Assembly (NCBI GenBank): GCA_024103135.1
Contig: JAGFIZ010000071.1
Span: 1-49,123, forward strand
Direction of reading: 5' to 3'
DNA from: Bradyrhizobiaceae bacterium
GTDB taxonomy: Bacteria > Bacteroidota > Ignavibacteria > Kapaibacteriales > Kapaibacteriaceae
Length of the DNA: 49,123 nucleotides
Shown: positions 1-7,796 of the stretch, piece after piece
Layout of the letters: every line of letters begins with the position of its first letter
How positions within the stretch are numbered: the first letter of the stretch is position 1
Program-made: the position numbers and the translations under genes
The notes under the pieces: model-generated
The model's database searches: none
What the model saw: only the letters and a program-made list of their open reading frames with translations
Told to the model about the DNA's origin: nothing

Positions 1-1
1 C

Positions 2-130
2 GGCAATCACGATGCTCTGACGGTGTTTAGTGGGTCGACGCATACCTTTGGTATCACCCATCCGATGACGTCAACAACTGGTACATTTGAACAAGCCATC
101 GAGCTAACACTTGCCTACTTCACGTCATGA
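2..130 (+). CDS. C-terminal end of a probable alpha/beta hydrolase (partial)
   Basis: An open frame enters from the left edge and stops at TGA 128-130, giving 42 residues of a C-terminus. It contains HDALTVFSGSTHTFG followed by a THP motif and ends ...IELTLAYFTS. The pattern G-x-x-H-T-F-G-x-x-HP followed by an amphipathic helix resembles the end of dienelactone-hydrolase-like alpha/beta hydrolases, where the His of GxxHTF is the catalytic base. That assignment rests on motif resemblance only. The stop overlaps the next start as ATGA (127-130), so the two genes are probably cotranscribed and translationally coupled. The catalytic Ser and Asp would lie outside the window. Confidence 0.5.
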   Translation, partial: GNHDALTVFSGSTHTFGITHPMTSTTGTFEQAIELTLAYFTS

Positions 131-537
131 AGAATCTTATCACATTCGGTTTTCTTGCCTGCCTGGCAACGGGTTGCGCTCTCTTTACCGTGGGTGGAAG
201 TGGTTATGTTGAACCAGAAATCGAACGTAGTCAACGGTCGTCAGCCGGCGTGGTTCACCTCTGGAAAGCGGAGCTCGACAGCGGCAACCTGGCTGCGGCA
301 ACGGAACTCATGCGTCGGAAGAATGGCGATGCCTTGCTTGCCGTGGAACGTTATGAGTTGGCCGACGAACTGCAGCGCTGGCAGAAACGTCTTGGCGGCA
401 AACCGATAACATCAACGACGATTGATACGCTTTCAAACGACCAACACACTGTCCACCTCAAGGTTGACTACATCCGCACGGCAACGTTTACCACACTAAG
501 CCGCGCAGGAACCTGGTTCATCACGAACATTCAATAA
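127..537 (+). CDS. Small lipoprotein of unknown function
   Basis: The 136-residue protein begins with a basic residue, a hydrophobic stretch and a lipobox-like ATGC, with the lipidated Cys at about residue 17. This predicts export by Sec and lipid anchoring. The residue after Cys is Ala, which does not suggest inner-membrane retention. The mature part alternates helix-like segments (about 35-80) with strand-like segments at the end (DTLSNDQHTVHLKVDY, GTWFITNIQ). That layout fits a small NTF2-like or DUF4878-type fold, but this is a guess. The start overlaps the preceding stop. No function is recognisable. Confidence 0.8.
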   Translation: MKNLITFGFLACLATGCALFTVGGSGYVEPEIERSQRSSAGVVHLWKAELDSGNLAAATELMRRKNGDALLAVERYELADELQRWQKRLGGKPITSTTIDTLSNDQHTVHLKVDYIRTATFTTLSRAGTWFITNIQ

Positions 538-568
538 AAAGCCCCCTTCCACCAAGATGAAAGAGGGC
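536..568 (-). terminator. Rho-independent terminator of the BNR/T9SS gene
   Basis: The arms gcccccttc (541-549) and aaagagggc (560-568) form an 8-position stem with one mismatch. On the minus strand it is followed by a run of five T (536-540), 30 bases after the stop at 598. It lies between two convergent genes and may serve both, but the T-run favours the minus strand. The left arm contains an exact copy of the AGCCCCCT motif (540-547). Confidence 0.7.
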
Positions 569-597
569 AAATGATTGACTCGTAATTGATCGCTGTC

Positions 598-1926
598 TTA
601 GCGAATCACAAACGTTCCCGTCTGCAACTGCGAACCAGCAATGAGACGCCAGGCATACATGCCTGCGGGAAGAGCATCGGTATGCAACGTAAGCGTGTGA
701 CTGCCAGCGCCCAACACAACGTCGTACGGCTCCAACACCTGATTGCCTTGAACATTCGTAAGCACCATTTGCACGGTGGACGGAGCGTCGAGTGTAACGT
801 CGACCGATACTCGATCACGTGTTGGATTTGGATAGGCTAGCCCAGCACGGAGTGTAACAGGAAGGTCTTCTTCTACGGATGAGGTGGTGAGGTGACGGTG
901 AATAAACTCACCTGCTGGGGCAACGTAGACGTCGTTCTGTGGCGTCACCGTGATACCATATCCAGAGCCACTACTTGGCAAACCGTCATTCTTGCTTGTC
1001 CAGTTTAGTCCGCCATTGCTTGAGTAGAAGACGCCTGACGACTTCTCCGTAATGGCCCACACATCATCACCAGGACCGAAGGCAATACCGCGAATGCGAT
1101 TGTTGGTAATGTCTCTGTTATCCCAGCCCTCCAGCAAATACTCCCAGGACGTACCGTCGTTGGTCGAACGCATCACCACGGCATTGGGTGACTTCGTCGA
1201 GCCTGGCAATGAATTTCTGCCAATGTACAGCACACCGTTTCTGTTAGCGGTCATTGTCAGGAAGTTGTCATCGCTCTCGCCAGAGTTTGGATCACTATCG
1301 ATACGCGTCCACTGACCACCCATATTCGATGAGCGATAGAGTCCCTTGTTGTAGCTCACAAGCACGAACATCAGGTCGGAGTTGGGCGACATGAACGTTT
1401 CGAAGATTGACGACATGGCACTTGGAAGGTTGCTCTTGGGAATCTCCGTAAACGTGTCGCCGCCGTCAGCCGAGTAATACATGAACAAGTCAGGACGCCC
1501 TGCGTCATAGCCCACAAACACTGCTGTTTTTCCGTTGGGCAGCTTCTCCAGACTCGCGCTAATGCGTGCACTTGACGATGGCTCAATACCAATTGGCAGT
1601 TTCTCCCAGTTATCACCATTGTCCTTTGATCGAAGCAGTCCATAGCCCTTTACACAGGCATACAAGGTTCCATCTTCGGCAATCCGAATGGCATCGACTG
1701 AGTGGAAGTTTGCGCCACCATCGTCAATACCCTTGTCCAGCCGAACCCACGACTGTCCTAGGTCCGTACTCCGGTAAATGGCACTATACGCCGTGCCGGC
1801 AAAGACGTGTCCTTGTGCATTGGATGCAATACAATTCGTTGATGCTGGCGGACCTGCAGAAGCCTCCCAGAACTGAGCACTTGCCTGAACAGATAGAATT
1901 AGAAATGCGGCTAGAACAAGTCGCAT
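598..1926 (-). CDS. Secreted BNR/sialidase-like beta-propeller protein with T9SS sorting domain
   Basis: The 442-residue protein has a signal peptide (RLVLAAFLILSVQASAQ) and then repeated segments of the form YRSTDLGQSWVRL, LRSKDNGDNWEKL, YYSADGGDTFTEI, YRSSNMGGQWTRI, MRSTNDGTSWEYL and YSSNGGLNWTS. These S-x-D-x-G-x-T/S-W cores are Asp-box (BNR) repeats of a beta-propeller. The last ~80 residues (YPNPTRDRVSVDV ... LPAGMYAWRLIAG ... GTFVIR) are a T9SS type A sorting domain, so the product is expected on the surface or outside the cell. ATG at 1926 is preceded by AGGAG with five-base spacing, so I prefer it to an in-frame GTG two codons upstream. No ligand or activity can be inferred; the Asp-boxes alone do not imply sialidase activity. 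Confidence 0.85.
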   Translation of the reverse strand: MRLVLAAFLILSVQASAQFWEASAGPPASTNCIASNAQGHVFAGTAYSAIYRSTDLGQSWVRLDKGIDDGGANFHSVDAIRIAEDGTLYACVKGYGLLRSKDNGDNWEKLPIGIEPSSSARISASLEKLPNGKTAVFVGYDAGRPDLFMYYSADGGDTFTEIPKSNLPSAMSSIFETFMSPNSDLMFVLVSYNKGLYRSSNMGGQWTRIDSDPNSGESDDNFLTMTANRNGVLYIGRNSLPGSTKSPNAVVMRSTNDGTSWEYLLEGWDNRDITNNRIRGIAFGPGDDVWAITEKSSGVFYSSNGGLNWTSKNDGLPSSGSGYGITVTPQNDVYVAPAGEFIHRHLTTSSVEEDLPVTLRAGLAYPNPTRDRVSVDVTLDAPSTVQMVLTNVQGNQVLEPYDVVLGAGSHTLTLHTDALPAGMYAWRLIAGSQLQTGTFVIR

Positions 1927-2041
1927 GGACACTCCTGATAAACTGTGAACTCCAAGATAAGACTTATCCGCGACAGAGGGATAGGTCAGGGGGCTGGGTA
2001 GTACGGCATCGGTCAGAACGTCTTTCAGTAGCTTCGTAACC

Positions 2042-2081
2042 GTTGGACACTGCTAGAACAAAATCGCAGTGTCGTTCCAAC
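2042..2081. promoter_or_regulatory. Inverted repeat upstream of mpl
   Basis: GTTGGACACTG (2042-2052) is followed after 14 bases by CAGTGTC-gtt-CCAAC (2067-2081). The arms pair perfectly over 11 bp apart from a three-base bulge. The hairpin ends 35 bases before the mpl ATG. There is no T-run, so it is unlikely to be an intrinsic terminator. It could be an operator or a leader hairpin. Confidence 0.4.
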
Positions 2082-2116
2082 TGTTGCAACTAACAAGGGC
2101 GGACAGCTTCGAATCA

Positions 2117-3556
2117 ATGAGAATTCACTTCATGGGTATTGGTGGCACGGCTATGGGCTCGGTAGCTGTTGCCTGTGCCAGGATGGGACATCACGTAACA
2201 GGGAGCGATCATGCAGTCTATGAACCCATGTTAAGCGTCCTTGCCGAAAGCGGCATTGTCTGGCATGAGTACGGTGATGGTACGACGCTGCTCTCTGATC
2301 CACCAGACCTTACGGTTGTTGGGAATGCCATAAGCCGTGGACACCAGGAGCTCGAAGCAATTCTCGATGCTCGCCTCCCTATTACGTCGGTCTCGGCATT
2401 CGTCGGAGAGCACTTGATTGCTCGCAACACCAGTATTGTCTGCGCTGGCACCCACGGGAAAACCACAACGTCGTCACTTGCTGCATGGATCCTGGAGCAT
2501 GCACTCTTCAAACCTGGCTATTTGATTGGCGGCGTCCCTCATGGATTTGACGGTGGTTGCAGGCCCGTGCATCCCGACGTCCACAACACCCGTGCAGGAG
2601 TGTTTGTGGCCGAAGGTGATGAGTACGACACAGCATTCTTTGACAAGCGCAGCAAGTTTGTTCACTACCGTCCAACCGTGGCCATACTCAACAACCTTGA
2701 GTTTGATCATGCCGACATCTTCCCTACGCTCGATGCAGTGAAGAATGCGTTCTCTCAACTCGTTCGCATTGTACCGCGAAATGGCCTAATCCTGGCCAAT
2801 GCCGATGACGAGAATGTTCAATCACTGCTTGGGCAAGCTCCAACTACGGTTCATACCGTTGGACTTAATGACCAGGCTACGTGGCGCATCGCCAACGTCG
2901 ATTCTCAACCCACGCATACGACGTGGACGCTTGACGGTGACAGCCAGCTTGGTCCGTTCACGTTGAACATGCCAGGCCTACACAACGTGCGCAATGCCTC
3001 GATGGCCCTGCTGGCCTGCATGTTCGCCGGCGTAACGGCCGAAGAAGCACAGCGTGCATTACTGGAATTCGTACCGCCTAAGCGACGTCTCGAAGAGATT
3101 GGACGATGGAAGGGGGCAATGGTCGTCGACGATTTCGCTCACCACCCGACGGCCATTCAAGCAACGATCGCAGCCGTTCAACAGCGGTACCGCACGCGCA
3201 TTCACGTCGTGTTCGAGCCACGCTCCAACACGACAACGCGGAATGTGTTTCAGAATGAGCTTGCGGAATGCTTCAGTGGCGCTACATCCGTTGTCCTTGG
3301 ACCAGTCCATCGTCCTGAACGCTTTGCAGAGCATGAACGGTTGGATACTGTACGACTCATTGCCGACATACAGCGAAGTGGAATCACCGCATTATCGATT
3401 CCAACGGATCGCTCTGCCGACCCGCAATGGGGTGCCGACGTGTTGTCTTGGTTAGAGCCGAGGGTCGAAGCGACCGACGTAATCCTGCTGCTGAGCAACG
3501 GCAATATTGGTGGGCTACGCGAGATGCTTGTGGGTAAGCATGGTGCTATCGTCTGA
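2117..3556 (+). CDS. mpl: UDP-MurNAc:L-alanyl-gamma-D-glutamyl-meso-DAP ligase (Mpl)
   Basis: This Mur-ligase family enzyme recycles murein by joining recovered tripeptide to UDP-N-acetylmuramic acid with ATP in the cytoplasm. From the chosen start it reads MRIHFMGIGGTAMG, the N-terminal Rossmann motif in the position typical of Mpl. The ATP loop GTHGKTTTSS is at residues 111-120, and the C-terminal domain has the conserved DDFAHHPTA. Its length of 479 residues fits Mpl and MurC. An in-frame GTG lies 48 bases upstream, but the residues it would add precede the family's conserved start, so I chose ATG at 2117. MurC is the main alternative, but the N-terminal IHFMGIGGT and DDFAHHPTA context favour Mpl. 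The last 11 bases overlap the convergent protease gene. Confidence 0.88.
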   Translation: MRIHFMGIGGTAMGSVAVACARMGHHVTGSDHAVYEPMLSVLAESGIVWHEYGDGTTLLSDPPDLTVVGNAISRGHQELEAILDARLPITSVSAFVGEHLIARNTSIVCAGTHGKTTTSSLAAWILEHALFKPGYLIGGVPHGFDGGCRPVHPDVHNTRAGVFVAEGDEYDTAFFDKRSKFVHYRPTVAILNNLEFDHADIFPTLDAVKNAFSQLVRIVPRNGLILANADDENVQSLLGQAPTTVHTVGLNDQATWRIANVDSQPTHTTWTLDGDSQLGPFTLNMPGLHNVRNASMALLACMFAGVTAEEAQRALLEFVPPKRRLEEIGRWKGAMVVDDFAHHPTAIQATIAAVQQRYRTRIHVVFEPRSNTTTRNVFQNELAECFSGATSVVLGPVHRPERFAEHERLDTVRLIADIQRSGITALSIPTDRSADPQWGADVLSWLEPRVEATDVILLLSNGNIGGLREMLVGKHGAIV

Positions 3557-6500
3557 TGAGGATTTTCTTGAGTCCACTCAGCACCGTTGCACCATCGGCT
3601 CTGCTGCCACTCACACGGTAGTAGTACATCCCGGGCGGGACTGCCGATCCATCTGTCGTACGCAAGTCCCATTGTAGTCCGCCATTCCCATCTTGCTCAT
3701 GCAATGTTCGCACTGGCTTGAAGGAGATGTCCAACACTTCAACCGTTGCATTCTGCGTGAGATTGGCAAACGTCACGAAACCGTCTGAAGCAGCCGAAAC
3801 CGGGTGCGGATACACAAAGACGTTGTCAAGCTCCGTGGCTACGAGAACAAAACTGAGTTTGCTCCCCGTACCCGTGGTCAATGGAATACTGGTTGTAGAG
3901 ACTACGTCCCGAGCTGACAGGGTGTAGGTTGTACCAAGTGCGGCAAGGGGCGGATTGGTACTCAGATGAATGCGTACTGAAGAGTCTCCCGCTCGTTCGA
4001 TGGATTGCACCGTCCCCATTGGACTCAGGCTGTATGCGGCAACGTTTAGCGCCGACTCTGTTACGGGCATGGTATAGGTAAGCAGGAGTTCAGTGTTCGA
4101 TACTACTTCAAGACTTGCCATGGCGAGTATCGACGCATTGGGTGAGTTGACCACTCCAAGTAAAAGCTGCGTGTCCTGTGTGGGTATACCCTGTTTGTCG
4201 GGGAATGCTTCAACAGTTACAAGCACCGACGCAGGGCTACCAGGCAACGGGTCAAACGAAACAAGCAGCTCCGACTCACTGACAAGACTCACGCTCCGTC
4301 CCCGTGCAACAATACCCTCAGCCGTATTGGCGAGAGCAAATTGATGTGGGTCTGGTGCTACGGGTGAGAGCTTGCCATTGTATTGGAAACGGAGTTGTGC
4401 GCCACTGGCCAAACTTTGAACCGATACGGTTTCGGGCTGCATACGTGTGATTACGAGCGACGCACCAGTTTGTACTCCTACGATTGCAGATCGTTCGCTG
4501 TCCTTCACTTCCTGTCCGGAGGCAATCGCACTCACTCGATACTGGTAATACTGATCAAGCTCCAGGTTAGCATACTCAACACTCGTCGATGTTGTTGTAT
4601 CCACAAGTCGCCACAGTTCCGTGCCAGTACGCCTGTACACGTAGTAACCGCCAGCTTGCGGAACAGGCATCCAGGAAATCTTCACGCTAAGTGGAGCAAT
4701 CAACTTGGCAACCACACCTGCTGGAGTAGGCAATTGACTGGACGTTTGAGTGAACTCAATGAAACGGAAGTCGGTCATAAGGCCCAGGTTCCCGACTGTT
4801 GTACCAAAGCCCAACTCGGCGACGCCGTTGCCATTGAAGTCATGAGTCAAGAACCTTGGCGTAACCACCAGCGGTTGGTATAGCAGAGGTTGAACTCCCC
4901 TCGTGCTGTCCCACGTAAACACAAACAATCGTGGGAAGGCACAGATGATCAGCTCGTCACCGGGTACTCCATTGACCTCAGCCACTGACAGTCCATTACG
5001 GTAACCGATACCATATCGGACACCGTAAACCTTGTCCGTCCATACCTGTCCGTAGCTATGGGATTCCTTGGCAGTGAACAACCGGTAGGTCCAGGTTTGC
5101 CTTCCGTAGTCGCCTGCTTCGTCAGCATAAGGGTTGTCGGGCACACCAAGAAGTATGTCGGCCTTACCGTCACCGTCAACATCGCCGCAGGCGACGTAGC
5201 CAGAGCCCCCTACCCCTTCCGACTCAAAGGTAAATGTGGTGACGAAGCCACTGGGCGTATACTCGGCAATAACAAGGTCACCATCGTTATCGGCAAAGGC
5301 AATGTCAGTGCGTCCGTTACCATCGAAGTCTGCACAGGCTACGCTCACCTCGTCAATGCGATTGTCTGCATTCCCTGGTGCAGGTGGTGTGGTATTGACG
5401 ATGGAACCGAGTTGCTGCCATGTGCCGTTCTTGAACGTCATAACGGTGCAACCACTGTCGGACAGCATGATCAGGTCTTCATGTCCATCGCCATCAACGT
5501 CTGCCATTGCAGCTGCATTACGGTCAAGCATGGTATCGGCAAACACAACCGTTGAAAACGGTGCATCATCAGCACTCTTCTGCTCGAATAGGACGGCCTT
5601 GCCTACAACGTGAACGAAGGCTTCAAGCAAGCCATTACCATTGGCATCGCCCATGCCTCGTGGTATCCAGATGTCTCGTGTACTGTCGGTTGCAACAAAG
5701 TCGAAGCCGCGGCGCTCGACAAGGTTAAGCGGACCAAACGAGCCGCTCTGCAAGTTGCTCATGAGAAACGCTTGGTTCCCGTTTGAGCGAACGTCACGTA
5801 CGTCATCAAGCACATAACCGGCAAACTCACCGTTGTCTATCTGCTTAAAACCCGTGAGCGGCATGGCCGTGGTATCAAGATCATACCGCGTCGTGAATGA
5901 TGCTGTGTCTCCCGATGCAGCTCGCACAATGGCGGTGACCGTGCCTGTTCGAGCGCGAACATCGTTGTCGATCGTCGTGCAATGCGACCTCGTAAAGCGA
6001 AGATCATTGACTGACGTGTCGGCCATCGAACCGTCGGGCTTATTGATGAGCGTGAGTTGCGTCGGCCTATCCGTACGGATGCTAACAACGCCAACACGCA
6101 GGTCTGCATTCCAGGCTGGGACAACCTCTGCAGCGGTGATGTGCAAGGTGTCTGTTGTTACGATTCGCAATCGCCTACGAGATTCAAGCCAACGTCCGGT
6201 CTTCAGATTGACAACCAGGCGCAACACGATGTCACCACTTGGAAGTTCTGCGCTGCCGACCTTGCATATCGTGCCTTGGACTACGGCCTTGTTGCTATGG
6301 TGTACCGACGTCCACGACTGTGGTTCTACGCCGCGACCGATGTACACATCTAGCGATTTAAACAACGAAGCGTAGGCCCATCCAGTGACTGTTATGGAAT
6401 CGCCGTCGTGTACAACGAGCTCCTGCTCGTTACGTGGTGTGGCAATGTGTACTTCGGTTTCAACCAGGTGACGCAATGCAGCGTCCACCTGAAGTCTGCC

Positions 6501-7796
6501 TGCACCATACTCTCCATCCCAGCCACGCAGTCCTAGGTCTATGGACGTTTCCGTAAGGATGCCTTGAATTTGTTGTGCGGTGATGGAAGGACGCTGCTCA
6601 AGGAGCATGGCTGCCGATGCTGCCACCAAGGGGGCTGAGAACGATGTGCCGCTCACTGTACGATATCGTCCACCAACGGCTGTGGTGACAATGGCCTCAC
6701 CTGGTGCAACAAGGTCTACAAGTGAGCCCGTACTGGAGAAGACCGATCGTCTATCGGCGCTATTCGTAGACCCAACCGCTATCACTTGGTCATACCCGGC
6801 AGGGAACTGTCGGGATACTAGTCCGGAATTCCCGGCGCTCGATACCAGTACACATCCAGACTCGGCTGCAAAGGTGATCGCATCGCGTAAGACTGGCGAG
6901 TCTACACCGTCACCAAAGCTCATGTTGACGACGTTGATGCCATTGGCAGCCGCATAAACGAGAGCAGCGGCAATGTCATCCTCTTCGGCATTGCCCGTAG
7001 CATCAAATGCCCGCAGGACGACGATTCTTGCACCGTACGCCAAGCCAGCAATGCCGATGCCATTGTTTGCAGTCGCAGCAATCACACCTGACACGGACGT
7101 ACCATGCCCTTGTTCGTCAGACGGCAAACCATCTGGGTCTGCATCGTCACCGAGATTGTGGATTGTTTGATGTACGAAGTCATAGCCGATCACATCATCA
7201 GCGTATCCATTCCCATCGTTATCGATGCCGTCAAGGTCACCGAACACCCCTTCATACTCCTGTGTACTTGGCCAGGCTTCGAACGTACCGTTATGATTGA
7301 CGTCTTCCTGGACATTGACGGAAAGTTGTGTTCTCAGGTCGGGATGTTCCCAATCGAGTCCTGTATCAAGAACGCCGACAAGAATCCCTTTTCCTGTTGC
7401 TAGGGGCCATGCCTTGGATGCTCCGACAATCGACAAGGCATATTGAGATGCCGAGAGTGAGTCGTCAGACATGGATAGATCATGCACCTTGAAAGTACCA
7501 AGCGGAGTAATGTGCTCAATGCTAGTGCTGCCAGCAAGTTCTCTTGCCTGCTCAGGCGTCAAGTCCACGACAGCATATCGAAGGAGTCTGCCTAGTGCAC
7601 CACTCGAGGCCGACAGCAGCGATTGACGCCTGAGCATTGCCTGCGCAACCGGCTCGGCAACTACGTATCGTGCAGTCTGCGGAAGATCGACAATCGTCGC
7701 ACGTGTACTTAGAAGCACCACATACGGTTTTGACACCGCCGTTGTCAGCGCCATACACATTACGCATAGCACTGATGCAATTCTACCAAAGGTCAT
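3546..7796 (-). CDS. Secreted subtilisin-like serine protease with FG-GAP, FN3 and T9SS domains
   Basis: The 1416-residue S8-family protease has a signal peptide at 1-22. The triad is Asp144 (VGVLDTGLD), His231 (GHGTSVSG) and Ser385 (SGTSFSAP), with oxyanion Asn323 (SSAGNSG). All key residues are present, so it should be active. Beyond the catalytic domain are Ig-like strands and then about five FG-GAP/VCBS-type repeats with Ca-binding loops such as DVDGDGHED, DFDGNGRTD and DVDGDGKAD (about 700-960). An FN3 domain follows (about 985-1070, ISWMPVPQAGGYYVYRR), then more Ig-like modules and a C-terminal sorting domain ending SGLKKILIRR. It is probably a surface or extracellular degradative enzyme. 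Its ATG overlaps the recQ stop (ATGA). Its stop TAG lies inside the 3' end of convergent mpl. Confidence 0.93.
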   Translation of the reverse strand: MTFGRIASVLCVMCMALTTAVSKPYVVLLSTRATIVDLPQTARYVVAEPVAQAMLRRQSLLSASSGALGRLLRYAVVDLTPEQARELAGSTSIEHITPLGTFKVHDLSMSDDSLSASQYALSIVGASKAWPLATGKGILVGVLDTGLDWEHPDLRTQLSVNVQEDVNHNGTFEAWPSTQEYEGVFGDLDGIDNDGNGYADDVIGYDFVHQTIHNLGDDADPDGLPSDEQGHGTSVSGVIAATANNGIGIAGLAYGARIVVLRAFDATGNAEEDDIAAALVYAAANGINVVNMSFGDGVDSPVLRDAITFAAESGCVLVSSAGNSGLVSRQFPAGYDQVIAVGSTNSADRRSVFSSTGSLVDLVAPGEAIVTTAVGGRYRTVSGTSFSAPLVAASAAMLLEQRPSITAQQIQGILTETSIDLGLRGWDGEYGAGRLQVDAALRHLVETEVHIATPRNEQELVVHDGDSITVTGWAYASLFKSLDVYIGRGVEPQSWTSVHHSNKAVVQGTICKVGSAELPSGDIVLRLVVNLKTGRWLESRRRLRIVTTDTLHITAAEVVPAWNADLRVGVVSIRTDRPTQLTLINKPDGSMADTSVNDLRFTRSHCTTIDNDVRARTGTVTAIVRAASGDTASFTTRYDLDTTAMPLTGFKQIDNGEFAGYVLDDVRDVRSNGNQAFLMSNLQSGSFGPLNLVERRGFDFVATDSTRDIWIPRGMGDANGNGLLEAFVHVVGKAVLFEQKSADDAPFSTVVFADTMLDRNAAAMADVDGDGHEDLIMLSDSGCTVMTFKNGTWQQLGSIVNTTPPAPGNADNRIDEVSVACADFDGNGRTDIAFADNDGDLVIAEYTPSGFVTTFTFESEGVGGSGYVACGDVDGDGKADILLGVPDNPYADEAGDYGRQTWTYRLFTAKESHSYGQVWTDKVYGVRYGIGYRNGLSVAEVNGVPGDELIICAFPRLFVFTWDSTRGVQPLLYQPLVVTPRFLTHDFNGNGVAELGFGTTVGNLGLMTDFRFIEFTQTSSQLPTPAGVVAKLIAPLSVKISWMPVPQAGGYYVYRRTGTELWRLVDTTTSTSVEYANLELDQYYQYRVSAIASGQEVKDSERSAIVGVQTGASLVITRMQPETVSVQSLASGAQLRFQYNGKLSPVAPDPHQFALANTAEGIVARGRSVSLVSESELLVSFDPLPGSPASVLVTVEAFPDKQGIPTQDTQLLLGVVNSPNASILAMASLEVVSNTELLLTYTMPVTESALNVAAYSLSPMGTVQSIERAGDSSVRIHLSTNPPLAALGTTYTLSARDVVSTTSIPLTTGTGSKLSFVLVATELDNVFVYPHPVSAASDGFVTFANLTQNATVEVLDISFKPVRTLHEQDGNGGLQWDLRTTDGSAVPPGMYYYRVSGSRADGATVLSGLKKILIRR

